In this document: positions 26,445 through 39,256 of the stretch, piece after piece
Position numbering within the stretch: position 1 is the stretch's first letter
Layout of the letters: every line of letters starts with the position of its first letter
Source: Actinoplanes oblitus
GTDB taxonomy: Bacteria > Actinomycetota > Actinomycetes > Mycobacteriales > Micromonosporaceae
NCBI RefSeq assembly: GCF_030252345.1
Contig: NZ_CP126980.1
Span: forward strand, 8,689,501-8,753,500
Reading direction: 5' to 3'
DNA length: 64,000 nt
Made by a program: the position numbers and the translations under genes
The notes under the pieces: generated by a model
Told to the model about the DNA's origin: nothing
What the model saw: only the letters and a program-made list of their open reading frames with translations
The model's database searches: none

Positions 26445-26450
26445 CGGGGC

Positions 26451-27023
26451 ATGGCTGTGCATCTGACGCGGATTTACACCCGTACCGGCGACGCTGGGCA
26501 GACTCGACTGGTCAACAACGAGGTGGCGGCGAAGACGGATCCGCGGATCGCGGCCTACGCCGACGCCGACGAGTGCAACGCGGCGCTGGGGGTGGCGCTC
26601 GCGCTGGGCGCTCTGCCGGAGGACGTGCGGGCGGTGCTGGCCCGGATCCAGAACGACCTGTTCGACCTCGGGGCGGATCTCGGCAACCCGCTCGCCGAGA
26701 ACCCGCCGTACCCCCCGCTGCGGATCACCGAGGACTACGTCACCCGCCTCGAGGGCTGGTGCGACGAGTTCAACGAACGGCTGGCCGCGCTGGACAGCTT
26801 CATCCTTCCGGGTGGCACTCCGGGCGCGGCTCTGCTGCACGTGGCCCGCACTGTCGCCCGCCGGGCGGAGCGGTCCGCGTGGGCCCTGATCGCGGCCGAC
26901 CCGGACCGCACCTCGGTCCTGCCGGCCAAGTACCTGAACCGCCTGTCCGACCTGCTCTTCATCCTGTCCCGGGTGGCCAACCCGGACGGCGACGTGAAAT
27001 GGGTCCCCGGCGGCTCACGCTGA
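26451..27023 (+). CDS. Cob(I)alamin adenosyltransferase, PduO type
   Basis: 190 residues. The N-terminal ATP-binding motif is in IYTRTGDAGQTRL (8-20) and the active-site helix contains ARRAERSAWAL; both are typical of PduO-type enzymes. It transfers the 5'-deoxyadenosyl group of ATP to cob(I)alamin and makes the cofactor needed by the acyl-CoA mutase at the left edge. The last codons and stop (GGCTCACGCTGA) form the first part of a 32-base tandem repeat that continues into the spacer. Confidence 0.92.
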   Translation: MAVHLTRIYTRTGDAGQTRLVNNEVAAKTDPRIAAYADADECNAALGVALALGALPEDVRAVLARIQNDLFDLGADLGNPLAENPPYPPLRITEDYVTRLEGWCDEFNERLAALDSFILPGGTPGAALLHVARTVARRAERSAWALIAADPDRTSVLPAKYLNRLSDLLFILSRVANPDGDVKWVPGGSR

Positions 27024-27157
27024 ACATCAGTCCCCGCGCGACCGACTCACGCTGAGCATCAGTCCCCGCGTGACCGGCTCACGCTGAGCATCAGCCCGCG
27101 CGTGACCGGCTCACGCTGAGCATCAGCCCGCGCGCGAATGGCTCAGGCGGGCTGACC
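27012..27157. repeat. 32-bp tandem array starting inside a stop codon region
   Basis: Four units (27012, 27044, 27076, 27108) and a decayed fifth (27140) begin G(G/A)CTCACGCTGA. The first includes the last codons and TGA stop of the adenosyltransferase gene. Copies 3 and 4 contain the 5-3-5 palindrome GCTGAGCATCAGC. The array fills most of the spacer to the convergent phzF-type gene. Confidence 0.88.
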
Positions 27158-27237
27158 TCTCGCCCGGGCCGGCACGACGGCCGCATCTCGCGGGGCCGAC
27201 ACACGGAGTCCCACGCGGGCTGACGCTCTCCCGCGGG

Positions 27238-28062
27238 CTAGGCGTCCGGCAGCGCCACCTGGAGCTCACCGTCGATGGTGGTGACGGCGGTGCCGGCCAG
27301 ATCCACCCGGTCACCCCGGAGCGTCACTCGCACCAGACCGCCGCGCCGCGAGGCCTGGTAGCCCACCAGCGAGGTGCGCCCGAGGCGCTCGCTCCAGAAC
27401 GGCGTGAGCGCGGTGTGCGCCGACCCGGTCACCGGGTCCTCGTTAACGCCGACCGCCGGGGCGAAGAAACGGGACACGAAGTCGTAGCCGGCCGCCGGGT
27501 CCTCCGCGCGGGCGGTGACGATCACGCCGCGGCCGGTGACCCGGGCCAGTGCGGTGAAGTCCGGGGTGAGCGCCCGGACCGTCTTCTCGTCGGCCACCTC
27601 GGCCAGCACGTCGTCGGTGTTCGGACCGGTCCAGAAACTGGTGAGCGGTTCGGCTCCGAGCGCCGCGGCCAGCGCCGGATCGGGGTCGACAGCGCTGAGC
27701 GGCGCCGCCGGGAAGTCCAGCGTGATCAGGCCGTCGCCGGCCACCGTGGCGGTCAGGACGCCGCTCCTCGTGGCGAATCGAGCCGGCCCCTCGGCCAGCC
27801 CGGCGTGGTGCAGCACGTGCGTGCTGGCGAGGGTCGCGTGCCCGCAGAGTGCCACCTCGGCGACCGGGGTGAACCAGCGCAGCGCCCAGTCGGCGTCACC
27901 GCCGGCCGGCAGGCGGTGCAGGAAGGCCGTCTCGGCGAGGTTGACCTCGGCGGCGACCTGCTGCATCCAGTCGTCGGCCGGGAAGGCGTCCAGGATCAGC
28001 ACCCCGGCCGGGTTGCCGGCGAACGGGCGATCGGTGAAGGCGTCGACGATACGAATCCGCAT
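27238..28062 (-). CDS. PhzF family isomerase/epimerase
   Basis: 274 residues of the PhzF (diaminopimelate-epimerase-like) fold. The catalytic Glu44 is in NLAETAF, CGHATL is near 73-78, and EDPVTGSAH is in the C-terminal half. PhzF itself isomerises dihydro-hydroxyanthranilate in phenazine synthesis, but no other phenazine genes are here and most members act on unknown substrates. The promoter box TAGCGT lies seven bases upstream of the ATG. It is the last leftward gene of this group before the convergent repeat spacer. Confidence 0.87.
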   Translation of the reverse strand: MRIRIVDAFTDRPFAGNPAGVLILDAFPADDWMQQVAAEVNLAETAFLHRLPAGGDADWALRWFTPVAEVALCGHATLASTHVLHHAGLAEGPARFATRSGVLTATVAGDGLITLDFPAAPLSAVDPDPALAAALGAEPLTSFWTGPNTDDVLAEVADEKTVRALTPDFTALARVTGRGVIVTARAEDPAAGYDFVSRFFAPAVGVNEDPVTGSAHTALTPFWSERLGRTSLVGYQASRRGGLVRVTLRGDRVDLAGTAVTTIDGELQVALPDA

Positions 28063-28069
28063 GCCGCCG

Positions 28070-28075
28070 ACGCTA
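28070..28075 (-). promoter_or_regulatory. -10 box of the PhzF-family gene
   Basis: TAGCGT (minus strand), seven bases, then ATG at 28062; predicted leaderless. Confidence 0.45.
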
Positions 28076-28119
28076 GGCGCCGGGCCGGGCGGGCGCGACT
28101 GCCAATCCCGGAACCGTGG

Positions 28120-28587
28120 TCAGCTCTCCATCGGGCGGGGCCCGAAGATCGACCGGCCCGGCACACTGCCCGGGTCCCGGGGCGGGCCGGCCTCGAGCCA
28201 GGAGAGGAAGCCGGTCACCGTGGTCTCGGCCATCGCGATGTCCAGCTCGGTGCCGCCCATCGCGCAGCGCAGCACCACCCAGTGCCCGGGCATGGTGAGA
28301 CGCTCCGGCCCGGTGGGCAGGCGCCGCTCGGCGATGGTCAGCACCCGCCGGTCGAGCACCCGTTTCGGGCGGATGGCGAGGCTGAACATCTTGTGGAAGC
28401 GGAGCTCGTCACCGACGAACTGGCCGAGCCCGGGCGACCAGCCGCGGCCCGGCACCAACGTGTTGGTGCGGACCTGCAGCCGGATGGTGCCGCCGCCGAG
28501 CATGAGCAGCCGGCGGCGGAAGAAGATGGCGAACAGTAACGCGAGCAGCGCGACGAGGCAGATTCCGACGACTTCCAGAACCCGCAT
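28120..28587 (-). CDS. DUF2550 family membrane-anchored protein
   Basis: 155 residues. One N-terminal membrane helix (about 4-24) is followed by RRRLLMLGGGTIRLQVR and a soluble beta-rich domain. DUF2550 proteins are found next to atpC in many actinobacteria and have no assigned function. Here it starts eight bases after the atpC stop, so it belongs to the same transcript. Confidence 0.82.
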   Translation of the reverse strand: MRVLEVVGICLVALLALLFAIFFRRRLLMLGGGTIRLQVRTNTLVPGRGWSPGLGQFVGDELRFHKMFSLAIRPKRVLDRRVLTIAERRLPTGPERLTMPGHWVVLRCAMGGTELDIAMAETTVTGFLSWLEAGPPRDPGSVPGRSIFGPRPMES

Positions 28588-28595
28588 CGCCGGTG

Positions 28596-28877
28596 TCAGT
28601 GCTGCTCGGGCGTGGCCGGCGTCGCGCTCTCGGCGAGCACGGTGACGCCGTTCGCGTCGATGGAGAGGAAGCCACCCGCGACGTCGTAGGTGAGCTGCTC
28701 GCCACCGGCGAGTTTCACCCGGACCTGGGACGGCTCCTTGAGCAGGCCGAGCAGCGGAGAGTGGCCCGGCAGCACACCGATCTCACCCTCGGTGGTGCGC
28801 GCGACGAGCATCTCGGCCTCACCGGCCCAGACCTTCTCCTCGACGGCGACAACCTCGACGTGAAGCTGGTTGGCCAC
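28596..28877 (-). CDS. atpC: ATP synthase F1 subunit epsilon
   Basis: 93 residues, the N-terminal beta-sandwich of subunit epsilon (VEVVAVEEKVWAGEAEMLVA, EGEIGVLPGHSPLLGLL). The C-terminal helical hairpin found in longer epsilon subunits is missing or very short. The subunit belongs to the central stalk and restrains ATP hydrolysis. It is unusual that atpC does not follow atpD here: an LCP gene and two terminators intervene, and atpC has its own TAGACT promoter box. The start is GTG with GGGAG upstream. Confidence 0.92.
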   Translation of the reverse strand: MANQLHVEVVAVEEKVWAGEAEMLVARTTEGEIGVLPGHSPLLGLLKEPSQVRVKLAGGEQLTYDVAGGFLSIDANGVTVLAESATPATPEQH

Positions 28878-28914
28878 GCTGTCTCCCTTTGACGCTGCGA
28901 ACCGAATGGGTGAA

Positions 28915-28920
28915 AGTCTA
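28915..28920 (-). promoter_or_regulatory. -10 box for atpC
   Basis: TAGACT on the minus strand, 37 bases before the atpC GTG. This leaves a leader of about 30 bases with a GGGAG ribosome site. No convincing -35 is seen because a GC hairpin lies there. Confidence 0.45.
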
Positions 28921-28926
28921 ATCGGC

Positions 28927-28942
28927 GCCGCCGACCGGCGGC
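28927..28942 (-). terminator. Hairpin after the LCP gene
   Basis: GCCGCCG and CGGCGGC pair around a two-base loop, ten bases past the LCP stop. The minus strand continues CGCCGATTAG, with only a weak U content. Confidence 0.4.
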
Positions 28943-28951
28943 CGACCGGGG

Positions 28952-30079
28952 CTAGCTGTTCCTGTTCACGAACTCCGGGTGGGCCAGCAGAAACTCCGGG
29001 ATCCTGTCGTTCCGCACCGCTTCGAAGAACTGATCGGAACCCGCGCCGAGGCCTTCACCCAGGTATCTCCCGCCGTCGTAGACGCCGCCGCCGGGCAGTT
29101 TGATCGACACCATGTTGTCGGTGTTCAGCCCCTGCAGGGCCAGACCCCAGTCGAGGATGCTGTGGCCGTTGCCGTCGAAGGTCAGCGCGTCGCCGCCCGC
29201 GTCCAGGATCTTCAGCATCTTGCTCGGGTTGGTCACCACGCCCTTGCTCATCGCCTGCTTGGCCATCGCCTTGATGAACTGCTGCTGGTGCCGCTGGCGG
29301 TCGTAGTCGCTGTGGGGCAGGCCGTACCGCTGCCGGACGTAGTCCAGGGCCTCCCAGGCCTTCAGGTGGTACGTCCCGGGCCGGTAGACCTTCTGCTCGC
29401 CGATGTACGGGTGCGCGCAGGTGTTGTCGGCGCACTCCGGCCGGCGGTCACGCCGTTCGCCGTTCGGTTTCAGGTGCTCGGACTTGACCACCATGTCGAC
29501 GGTCATGGTGACCCCGCCCATCGCCTCGACGATCTTCTTGAAGCCGCCGAAGTTGATGATCGCGCCGGCCTGGAAGTCCTTGATGCCGGTGAGCTGGCCG
29601 ACCGTCTTGGCCAGCAGCTGGAAGCCCTGCTTCACGTCGTGCTTGCCGTTGCCGACCGAGCTGCCGTACGACATCGCCGCGTTGATCTTCGACTTGCCGC
29701 CGCCGAAGCCGGTCGGCGGGAACGCCGGGATGTCCACGTAGAGGTCGCGCGGGATGGAGAAGAGGTAGACCTGGTCCATCGTCGCCGGGATGTGCGCCAC
29801 GATGATCGAGTCCGAGAGCGGCGCGGTCTTGTCGTCGCGCGGGTCGATGCCGGCCATCAGGATGTTGATCGGGCCCTTGATGTCCTCGGCGACCGCCTTG
29901 GTGGCGCCCTCCGCGGGCGCGCCGATCAGGCCGCCGTCGGCGTCGATCGCGCCGGTGTACTTGGCGATCAGCGCGTTCCCGCCGACCAGCACGACACCGC
30001 TGGTCACCATCAGCACCGCACCGCAGACGGCGGTCAGCCGGGCCCACAGCGGTGCCCGGCGCTTCGCAGACTTAGCCAC
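28952..30079 (-). CDS. LytR-CpsA-Psr (LCP) family cell-wall glycopolymer ligase
   Basis: 375 residues. A basic N-terminus and one signal-anchor helix (about 12-34) precede the LCP domain: INILMAGIDPRDDKTAPLSD (71-90), SIPRDLYVDIP, and EALDYVRQRYGLPHSDYDRQ with the paired Arg residues that bind the polyprenyl pyrophosphate. LCP proteins move arabinogalactan, teichoic acid or capsule from the lipid carrier to peptidoglycan outside the cell. The gene sits between atpD and atpC with its own promoter and hairpins on both sides, so it is an insertion in the ATP synthase locus and not part of the operon. Confidence 0.9.
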   Translation of the reverse strand: MAKSAKRRAPLWARLTAVCGAVLMVTSGVVLVGGNALIAKYTGAIDADGGLIGAPAEGATKAVAEDIKGPINILMAGIDPRDDKTAPLSDSIIVAHIPATMDQVYLFSIPRDLYVDIPAFPPTGFGGGKSKINAAMSYGSSVGNGKHDVKQGFQLLAKTVGQLTGIKDFQAGAIINFGGFKKIVEAMGGVTMTVDMVVKSEHLKPNGERRDRRPECADNTCAHPYIGEQKVYRPGTYHLKAWEALDYVRQRYGLPHSDYDRQRHQQQFIKAMAKQAMSKGVVTNPSKMLKILDAGGDALTFDGNGHSILDWGLALQGLNTDNMVSIKLPGGGVYDGGRYLGEGLGAGSDQFFEAVRNDRIPEFLLAHPEFVNRNS

Positions 30080-30145
30080 CCGATCCCCAACTCTGCCGGT
30101 CCAACACCCACGTCAACGCGGGACCCGCCTCCCAGGCGGCGGCCA

Positions 30146-30151
30146 AGCATA
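30146..30151 (-). promoter_or_regulatory. -10 box for the LCP gene
   Basis: TATGCT on the minus strand in the AT-rich stretch 30145-30168, 66 bases before the GTG start at 30079. Confidence 0.4.
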
Positions 30152-30220
30152 CCCAAGGAAAATACGAGGTCCCTGGGTGCGATGCCCACGTTCACACCTG
30201 TCGAACTGCCGGTGAACGAG

Positions 30221-30254
30221 GGAAGCCGTGCCGGTGTGAACCGGCACGGCTTCC
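30221..30254 (-). terminator. Terminator of the main atp operon
   Basis: A perfect 15-bp stem (30221-30235 with 30240-30254) and a four-base loop, 30 bases past the atpD stop; CTCGTTC follows on the minus strand. It separates atpD from the LCP gene and atpC. Confidence 0.75.
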
Positions 30255-30283
30255 TGTTCGTCAGAACCGCGGGAGGGCTGAGG

Positions 30284-32658
<2,375 letters not shown>

Positions 32659-32660
32659 GA

Positions 32661-34226
<1,566 letters not shown>

Positions 34227-34302
34227 CCTCTGCCTTCTCTGTCTAGCTCGGGACGTCGCCGCCACCGAGGGGCTTCTCGATCAAGGGATCGAGGGGAAAG
34301 GA

Positions 34303-34356
34303 CTATGTAGCGAACGCCTGCGCGGCGCCTATTTCGCGAACGCCTGCTTCGCGGCG
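34303..34356. repeat. Partial duplication of the atpH 3' end
   Basis: The last codons and stop of atpH (34329-34356, CTATTTCGCGAACGCCTGC on the plus strand) are repeated just outside the gene at 34303-34327 (CTATGTAGCGAACGCCTGC), with two mismatches and a three-base gap. The copy also reads TAG at the matching place on the minus strand. Confidence 0.75.
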
Positions 34357-35150
34357 TTCAGCCGGCGCAGGATCGTGCCGTCGTAGAGGTCGGAGCCGAC
34401 CCGGACGCTGACCCCGCCGATGATCGCGGGATCGACGTCCACCTTCAGCGAGACCTCGCGGCCGTAGATCGCTGCCAGCTTGCCGGCCAGGGCCGTCTCC
34501 TCGGCGTCGGCGAGCGGCTTGGCAACCGTCACATACGCCACCTCGCGGTCACGCCGCGCGGCGGTCAGCTCGACCAGCCGGCTCAGCGAGGCCTCGAAGC
34601 CACGGCCACCGAAACCCTCGAGCGCGACCTGGACGAGCCGGACCGTGATCGCCTGGGCCTTGCCGTCGAGAAGATCCCCGACCAGCTTAGCCCGCGGGGC
34701 CACCGGGGCACCGATGTCACTGAGCGTGGCCGCGAGCTGCGGGCTGCCGGCGACGATCTGCGTGAACCGGAAGAGTTCGTCCTCGATCTCCGCCAGCGTG
34801 CCGTCCTTCTGCGCCGAGGCGAGCAGGGTGCCGACACCCAGCCGCTCGGTCGCGTCCAGCAGGTCACTGGGCTTGGAGAACCGGCCGCCCACCAGGGTGG
34901 CCAGCGCGTCGACGGTCACCTCGGCGACCTTGCCGGACAGCAGCGAGCGGAGCAGGTCGCCACGGTCGTCGCCGGGCCGCGACGGGTCGGTCAGCGCCCG
35001 GCGCAGCCGGGGCTGGCCCCGCAGCAGGCCGGCCACCGTGAGGATCTCATCGGCGACCGTGGCCAGCTGCGCACCCGTAGCCGTGGCGGTGTCGGCGGAG
35101 AGCCGCTCCGCCGCGTCCGCGTAGGCCTGGTTGGTGACGCCCGACGCCAT
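34329..35150 (-). CDS. atpH: ATP synthase subunit delta
   Basis: 273 residues, longer than the 180 of most bacteria but usual for actinobacteria. It links F1 to the peripheral stalk. The C-terminal OSCP-like part reads EVSLKVDVDPAIIGGVSVRV and SDLYDGTILRRLNAAK. The ATG shares one base with the atpF stop. Confidence 0.95.
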   Translation of the reverse strand: MASGVTNQAYADAAERLSADTATATGAQLATVADEILTVAGLLRGQPRLRRALTDPSRPGDDRGDLLRSLLSGKVAEVTVDALATLVGGRFSKPSDLLDATERLGVGTLLASAQKDGTLAEIEDELFRFTQIVAGSPQLAATLSDIGAPVAPRAKLVGDLLDGKAQAITVRLVQVALEGFGGRGFEASLSRLVELTAARRDREVAYVTVAKPLADAEETALAGKLAAIYGREVSLKVDVDPAIIGGVSVRVGSDLYDGTILRRLNAAKQAFAK

Positions 35151-35713
35151 CAGCGCCCGCCAGCCGTGCCGGCGGCGTCGAGGTCCGCGATGAAGCGCTC
35201 GACGGTGCCGCGGGTGCGGGCCTCGTCGGCCAGCGCCTCGCCCACGATCTTGCCGGCCAGGTCGACCGCGAGGGTCCCGACCTCGGCACGGAGCTCCCGG
35301 ACGATCGACTCACGCTGCGCCGCGAGCTGCTCGTTGCCGGCCGCGATGATGCGGTCCGACTCCTCGCGAGCCTTGGCGAGCACGTCCTGCCGGATGCCCT
35401 CGGCGTCGGCCCGGGCCTCGTCGCGGATGCGAGCGGCCTCGGTCCGTGCCTCGGCGAGCTGCGCGCGGTACTGCTCGAGCAGCTCGTTCGCCTCGGCCTG
35501 CGCGGTCTCGGCGCGCTTGATGCCGCCTTCGATCGCGTCCACGCGAGCGCGGAACGTCTTCTCCATCTGCGGGAAGACGAACTTCATCAGTACGAAGCAG
35601 AGCACCGCGAAGGCGACCGACCCGACCACGATTTCCTGCCAGGCAGGGAGGATCGGGTTGTGCGGCTTATCGTCGGCGGCAGCCTCGGCCAGAACAACAA
35701 ACGTGTTGATCAT
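35150..35713 (-). CDS. atpF: ATP synthase Fo subunit b
   Basis: 187 residues. One membrane helix (about 26-48, EIVVGSVAFAVLCFVLMKFV) is followed by the long charged coiled coil of the peripheral stalk (GGIKRAETAQAEANELLEQY onward). Standard order, between atpE and atpH. Confidence 0.96.
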   Translation of the reverse strand: MINTFVVLAEAAADDKPHNPILPAWQEIVVGSVAFAVLCFVLMKFVFPQMEKTFRARVDAIEGGIKRAETAQAEANELLEQYRAQLAEARTEAARIRDEARADAEGIRQDVLAKAREESDRIIAAGNEQLAAQRESIVRELRAEVGTLAVDLAGKIVGEALADEARTRGTVERFIADLDAAGTAGGR

Positions 35714-35746
35714 GAGAACCTCCTGTCGAGGTCAGCTATGCCTGGA

Positions 35747-36845
<1,099 letters not shown>

Positions 36846-36857
36846 GGCCCTTTCCTG

Positions 36858-37091
36858 TCAGGCGCCGAGCCGGCGCACGATGAGGTACACACCCAGGCCG
36901 ATGCCGAGGACGGCGCCGATGCCGGCGAAGATGCCCTTGGTCCCGACCCAGTGGTCAACCAGCCACCCGATCCCGCCCCAGGTCAACATGCCCGCGATGA
37001 GGTAGGTGACTGCCGTCATGCCCGCACCGGAATCCGGCGGGGTCGGGCCTTCGTCACCGCGTTTGTCGTGGGGAGGTTCTTGGCCGGTCAT
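36858..37091 (-). CDS. AtpZ/AtpI-type small membrane protein
   Basis: 77 residues: a charged N-terminus (MTGQEPPHDKRGDEG) and two membrane helices (about 24-44 and 52-72) with the GxxxGxxxDxxxG-like TWGGIGWLVDHWVGTKG. Members of this family (PF09527) occur at the head of atp operons and are thought to aid c-ring assembly or Mg transport. The ATG at 37091 is chosen because the family N-terminus begins there, although the frame is open for 58 codons upstream. Confidence 0.85.
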   Translation of the reverse strand: MTGQEPPHDKRGDEGPTPPDSGAGMTAVTYLIAGMLTWGGIGWLVDHWVGTKGIFAGIGAVLGIGLGVYLIVRRLGA

Positions 37092-37101
37092 GACGGCCCG
37101 A

Positions 37102-37107
37102 ACGATA
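37102..37107 (-). promoter_or_regulatory. Candidate -10 of the main atp transcript
   Basis: TATCGT on the minus strand, ten bases before the atpZ-type ATG, inside the 210-base gap after the atpI-like gene. The gap also holds a CCTCCA/TGGAGG hairpin (37265-37282). Confidence 0.35.
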
Positions 37108-37301
37108 TCAGCAGGTGATACGAAGCTAAGCGGGACCCCCCGCACAACCGCAGTTGTCCAGGCGTCAGGGGTCTCGCAACTGGAAGCACACGGTACTCCT
37201 GTCCCGCCAGAACGGAACAAGGCACGAGCGGACACATCACCGGATCGTGGCAGTTGATCAGCCATACCTCCATTGAGCTGGAGGAACGCGCGTGCCTCAG
37301 A

Positions 37302-37805
37302 TCACTTCCGGAGTGTCCGGCGAGTCACCCACCAGGCCTGGACCGCGGTCCAGATCACCACACCCGCCACCACGCCAAGCCCCAGCGCTTTCTTTCCCGG
37401 CCAATCGGACGAGACGCCAACAGCCAGGATAATGCCAAGCAAAGAATATTTGACGACATACGTCAGCATTCCCAGCGGCATGACCAGGGCCGGCCGGACC
37501 GTGTCCGCCCAGGCGACCACCAACGTGGTCAGCGTGTGGCTGACCGTCACGATCAGCACGCCGCCGGCCGCGGCCAGCGCGGCGGTCGGCCCGCTGACCA
37601 GGAAGCCGATCGAGGCGGCGCAGGTGAGCAGCAGGAACGACACAGCGGTCAGGAAGCCGAGGTGCTCGGTCTTCCACCGCGGGTCCGCCGGCAGGGGCGG
37701 CAGGTCCGGCAGCGGACCATCGAGATCTTTTTCCGGTACGCCGGGAAGCTCCCCGAACGCGCCGGGCGTCACCGGTGTGGGGGTGCCACTCGCGCTGTGG
37801 CTCAC
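37302..37805 (-). CDS. AtpI-like membrane protein
   Basis: 167 residues. A Pro/Gly-rich cytoplasmic N-terminus (1-45) precedes four membrane helices (about 48-70, 75-96, 103-123 and 133-155), ending in VTRRTLRK. Position at the head of the atp cluster and size suggest the ATP synthase protein I role, but sequence identity to AtpI is weak by eye. The GTG start has GGGAGG upstream. It is 43 bases downstream of glyA and may share its transcript. Confidence 0.62.
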   Translation of the reverse strand: MSHSASGTPTPVTPGAFGELPGVPEKDLDGPLPDLPPLPADPRWKTEHLGFLTAVSFLLLTCAASIGFLVSGPTAALAAAGGVLIVTVSHTLTTLVVAWADTVRPALVMPLGMLTYVVKYSLLGIILAVGVSSDWPGKKALGLGVVAGVVIWTAVQAWWVTRRTLRK

Positions 37806-37848
37806 CGGGCACGCCCTCCCGGCCCTCGCTGCGCCGCGGTGCGGTCGC

Positions 37849-39138
37849 TCATGCCATGACCTCCTGGTCGACGTAGAACGGGAAGCGCCGCACCAGGCAG
37901 GTCACCTCCTCGCGGACACCGGCCAACCGGGACTTCCCGCCGGCCGTCTCCGGGTCGCACCGCACCGCCACCCCGATGAGTTCCGCGGCCCGGCGCATCT
38001 CGGTCTCCCCCATGCCCTGCGAGGTGACACCGGGCGCGCCGACCCGGATCCCGGACGCCACGGCGGGTTTCTCCGGGTCGTACGGAATGGGGTTCTTGTT
38101 CAGAGCGATCCCCGCGGCGGCACAGCGCGCCTCCGCCTCCCGGCCACTGACCCCCAGCTCGCGCAGGTCGAGCACGGCGAGATGGGTGTCGGTGCCACCG
38201 GTGACCGGGCGCATCCCCTCGGCGGCCAGCCCAGCGGCCAGCGCCTGCGCGTTGCGCACGGTCTGGGAAGCGTACCTCCGGAAGGCCGGCAGGGCCGCCT
38301 CGCGCAGGGCCACCGCCTTGGCCGCCACCGTGTGCATCATCGGACCGCCCTGGGCGAACGGGAAGACCGCCTTGTCCACCCGCTGGGCCAGGTCGGCCCG
38401 GCAGAGGATCATGCCGCCGCGCGGGCCGCGCAGCGCCTTGTGGGTGGTGCAGGTGACCACGTCGGCGTACGGGACCGGGGACGGGACCGCCCGGCCGGCC
38501 ACCAGGCCGATGAAGTGCGCCGCGTCGACCAGCAGGTAGGCGCCCACCTCGTCGGCGATCTCGCGGAACCGGGCGAAGTCGATCAGCCGGGGGTAGGAGA
38601 TCGAGCCGCAGATGATCAGTTTCGGCCGGTGCGCCAGGGCCAGGTCGCGCACCTCGTCGTAGTCGATCAGCTCGGTCCCGGGCGTCACCCGGTACGCGAT
38701 CGGATGGAACCACTTGCCGGAGAAGTTCGCCCGGCTGCCGTGTGTCAGGTGCCCGCCGTGCGGCAGCCCCATGGCCAGCACCGGGTCGCCCGGCTCGGCC
38801 AGGGCGGCGTAGGCGGCCAGGTTCGCCGACGCGCCCGAGTGCGGCTGCACGTTGGCGTGGTCGGCGCCGAACAGCTCCCGGGCCCGCTCGACGGCCAGTT
38901 CCTCGGCGCGGTCGGCCTGGGCGCAGCCGCCGTAGTAGCGGTGCCCCGGGTAGCCCTCGGCGTACTTGTTGGCCAGCGTGGAGCCGAGCGCGGCCAGCAC
39001 GGCCGGCGAGGTGAAGCTCTCGCTGGCGATGAGGGTCAGCGTGTCGCGCTGGCGGGCCAGCTCGCCGAGGAGCACGTCGGCGATCTCCGGATCGTCGCGC
39101 TCCAGCGCGGTGAAGTCCGGCCCCCAGAAGGTGCTCAC
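37849..39138 (-). CDS. glyA: Serine hydroxymethyltransferase
   Basis: 429 residues. The PLP-binding Lys234 is in VTCTTHKALRGPRGG; the substrate loop SGSPANLA-type motif reads HSGASANLAAY (100-110). It converts serine and tetrahydrofolate into glycine and methylene-THF. The GTG at 39138 has GGGAGG eight bases upstream and gives the standard length; the open frame extends 51 codons further but overlaps the divergent SDR gene. A glyA gene upstream of atpI is the usual actinobacterial order. Confidence 0.94.
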   Translation of the reverse strand: MSTFWGPDFTALERDDPEIADVLLGELARQRDTLTLIASESFTSPAVLAALGSTLANKYAEGYPGHRYYGGCAQADRAEELAVERARELFGADHANVQPHSGASANLAAYAALAEPGDPVLAMGLPHGGHLTHGSRANFSGKWFHPIAYRVTPGTELIDYDEVRDLALAHRPKLIICGSISYPRLIDFARFREIADEVGAYLLVDAAHFIGLVAGRAVPSPVPYADVVTCTTHKALRGPRGGMILCRADLAQRVDKAVFPFAQGGPMMHTVAAKAVALREAALPAFRRYASQTVRNAQALAAGLAAEGMRPVTGGTDTHLAVLDLRELGVSGREAEARCAAAGIALNKNPIPYDPEKPAVASGIRVGAPGVTSQGMGETEMRRAAELIGVAVRCDPETAGGKSRLAGVREEVTCLVRRFPFYVDQEVMA

Positions 39139-39256
39139 CCTGGGCCTCCCCGAGCTGGTGTGACGCGGCCAGAAATGAGCATATGGCTGAATGACCCCCG
39201 TTCGGGGCACAGTCTTCAAGTAACGGGTTTTCGGGTTCTTTCCTGAAAGGCTCAGC

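Larger units (their letters stand above)
26003..26450. other. Divergent spacer between murA and the adenosyltransferase gene
   Basis: 448 bases that must hold the murA promoter. It contains a 19-base triple repeat (26095-26151) and an AT-richer patch at 26160-26200. No B12 riboswitch element is visible upstream of the adenosyltransferase, and no gene is supported. Confidence 0.6.

Noticed and set aside
26003..26450. Adenosylcobalamin riboswitch before the adenosyltransferase gene
   Set aside because: No B12-box-like element or long structured leader was found, and the TAGGCT box predicts a leaderless transcript.
27238..28062. Phenazine biosynthesis gene
   Set aside because: PhzF-fold proteins are widespread outside phenazine pathways and no other phz genes are in the window.
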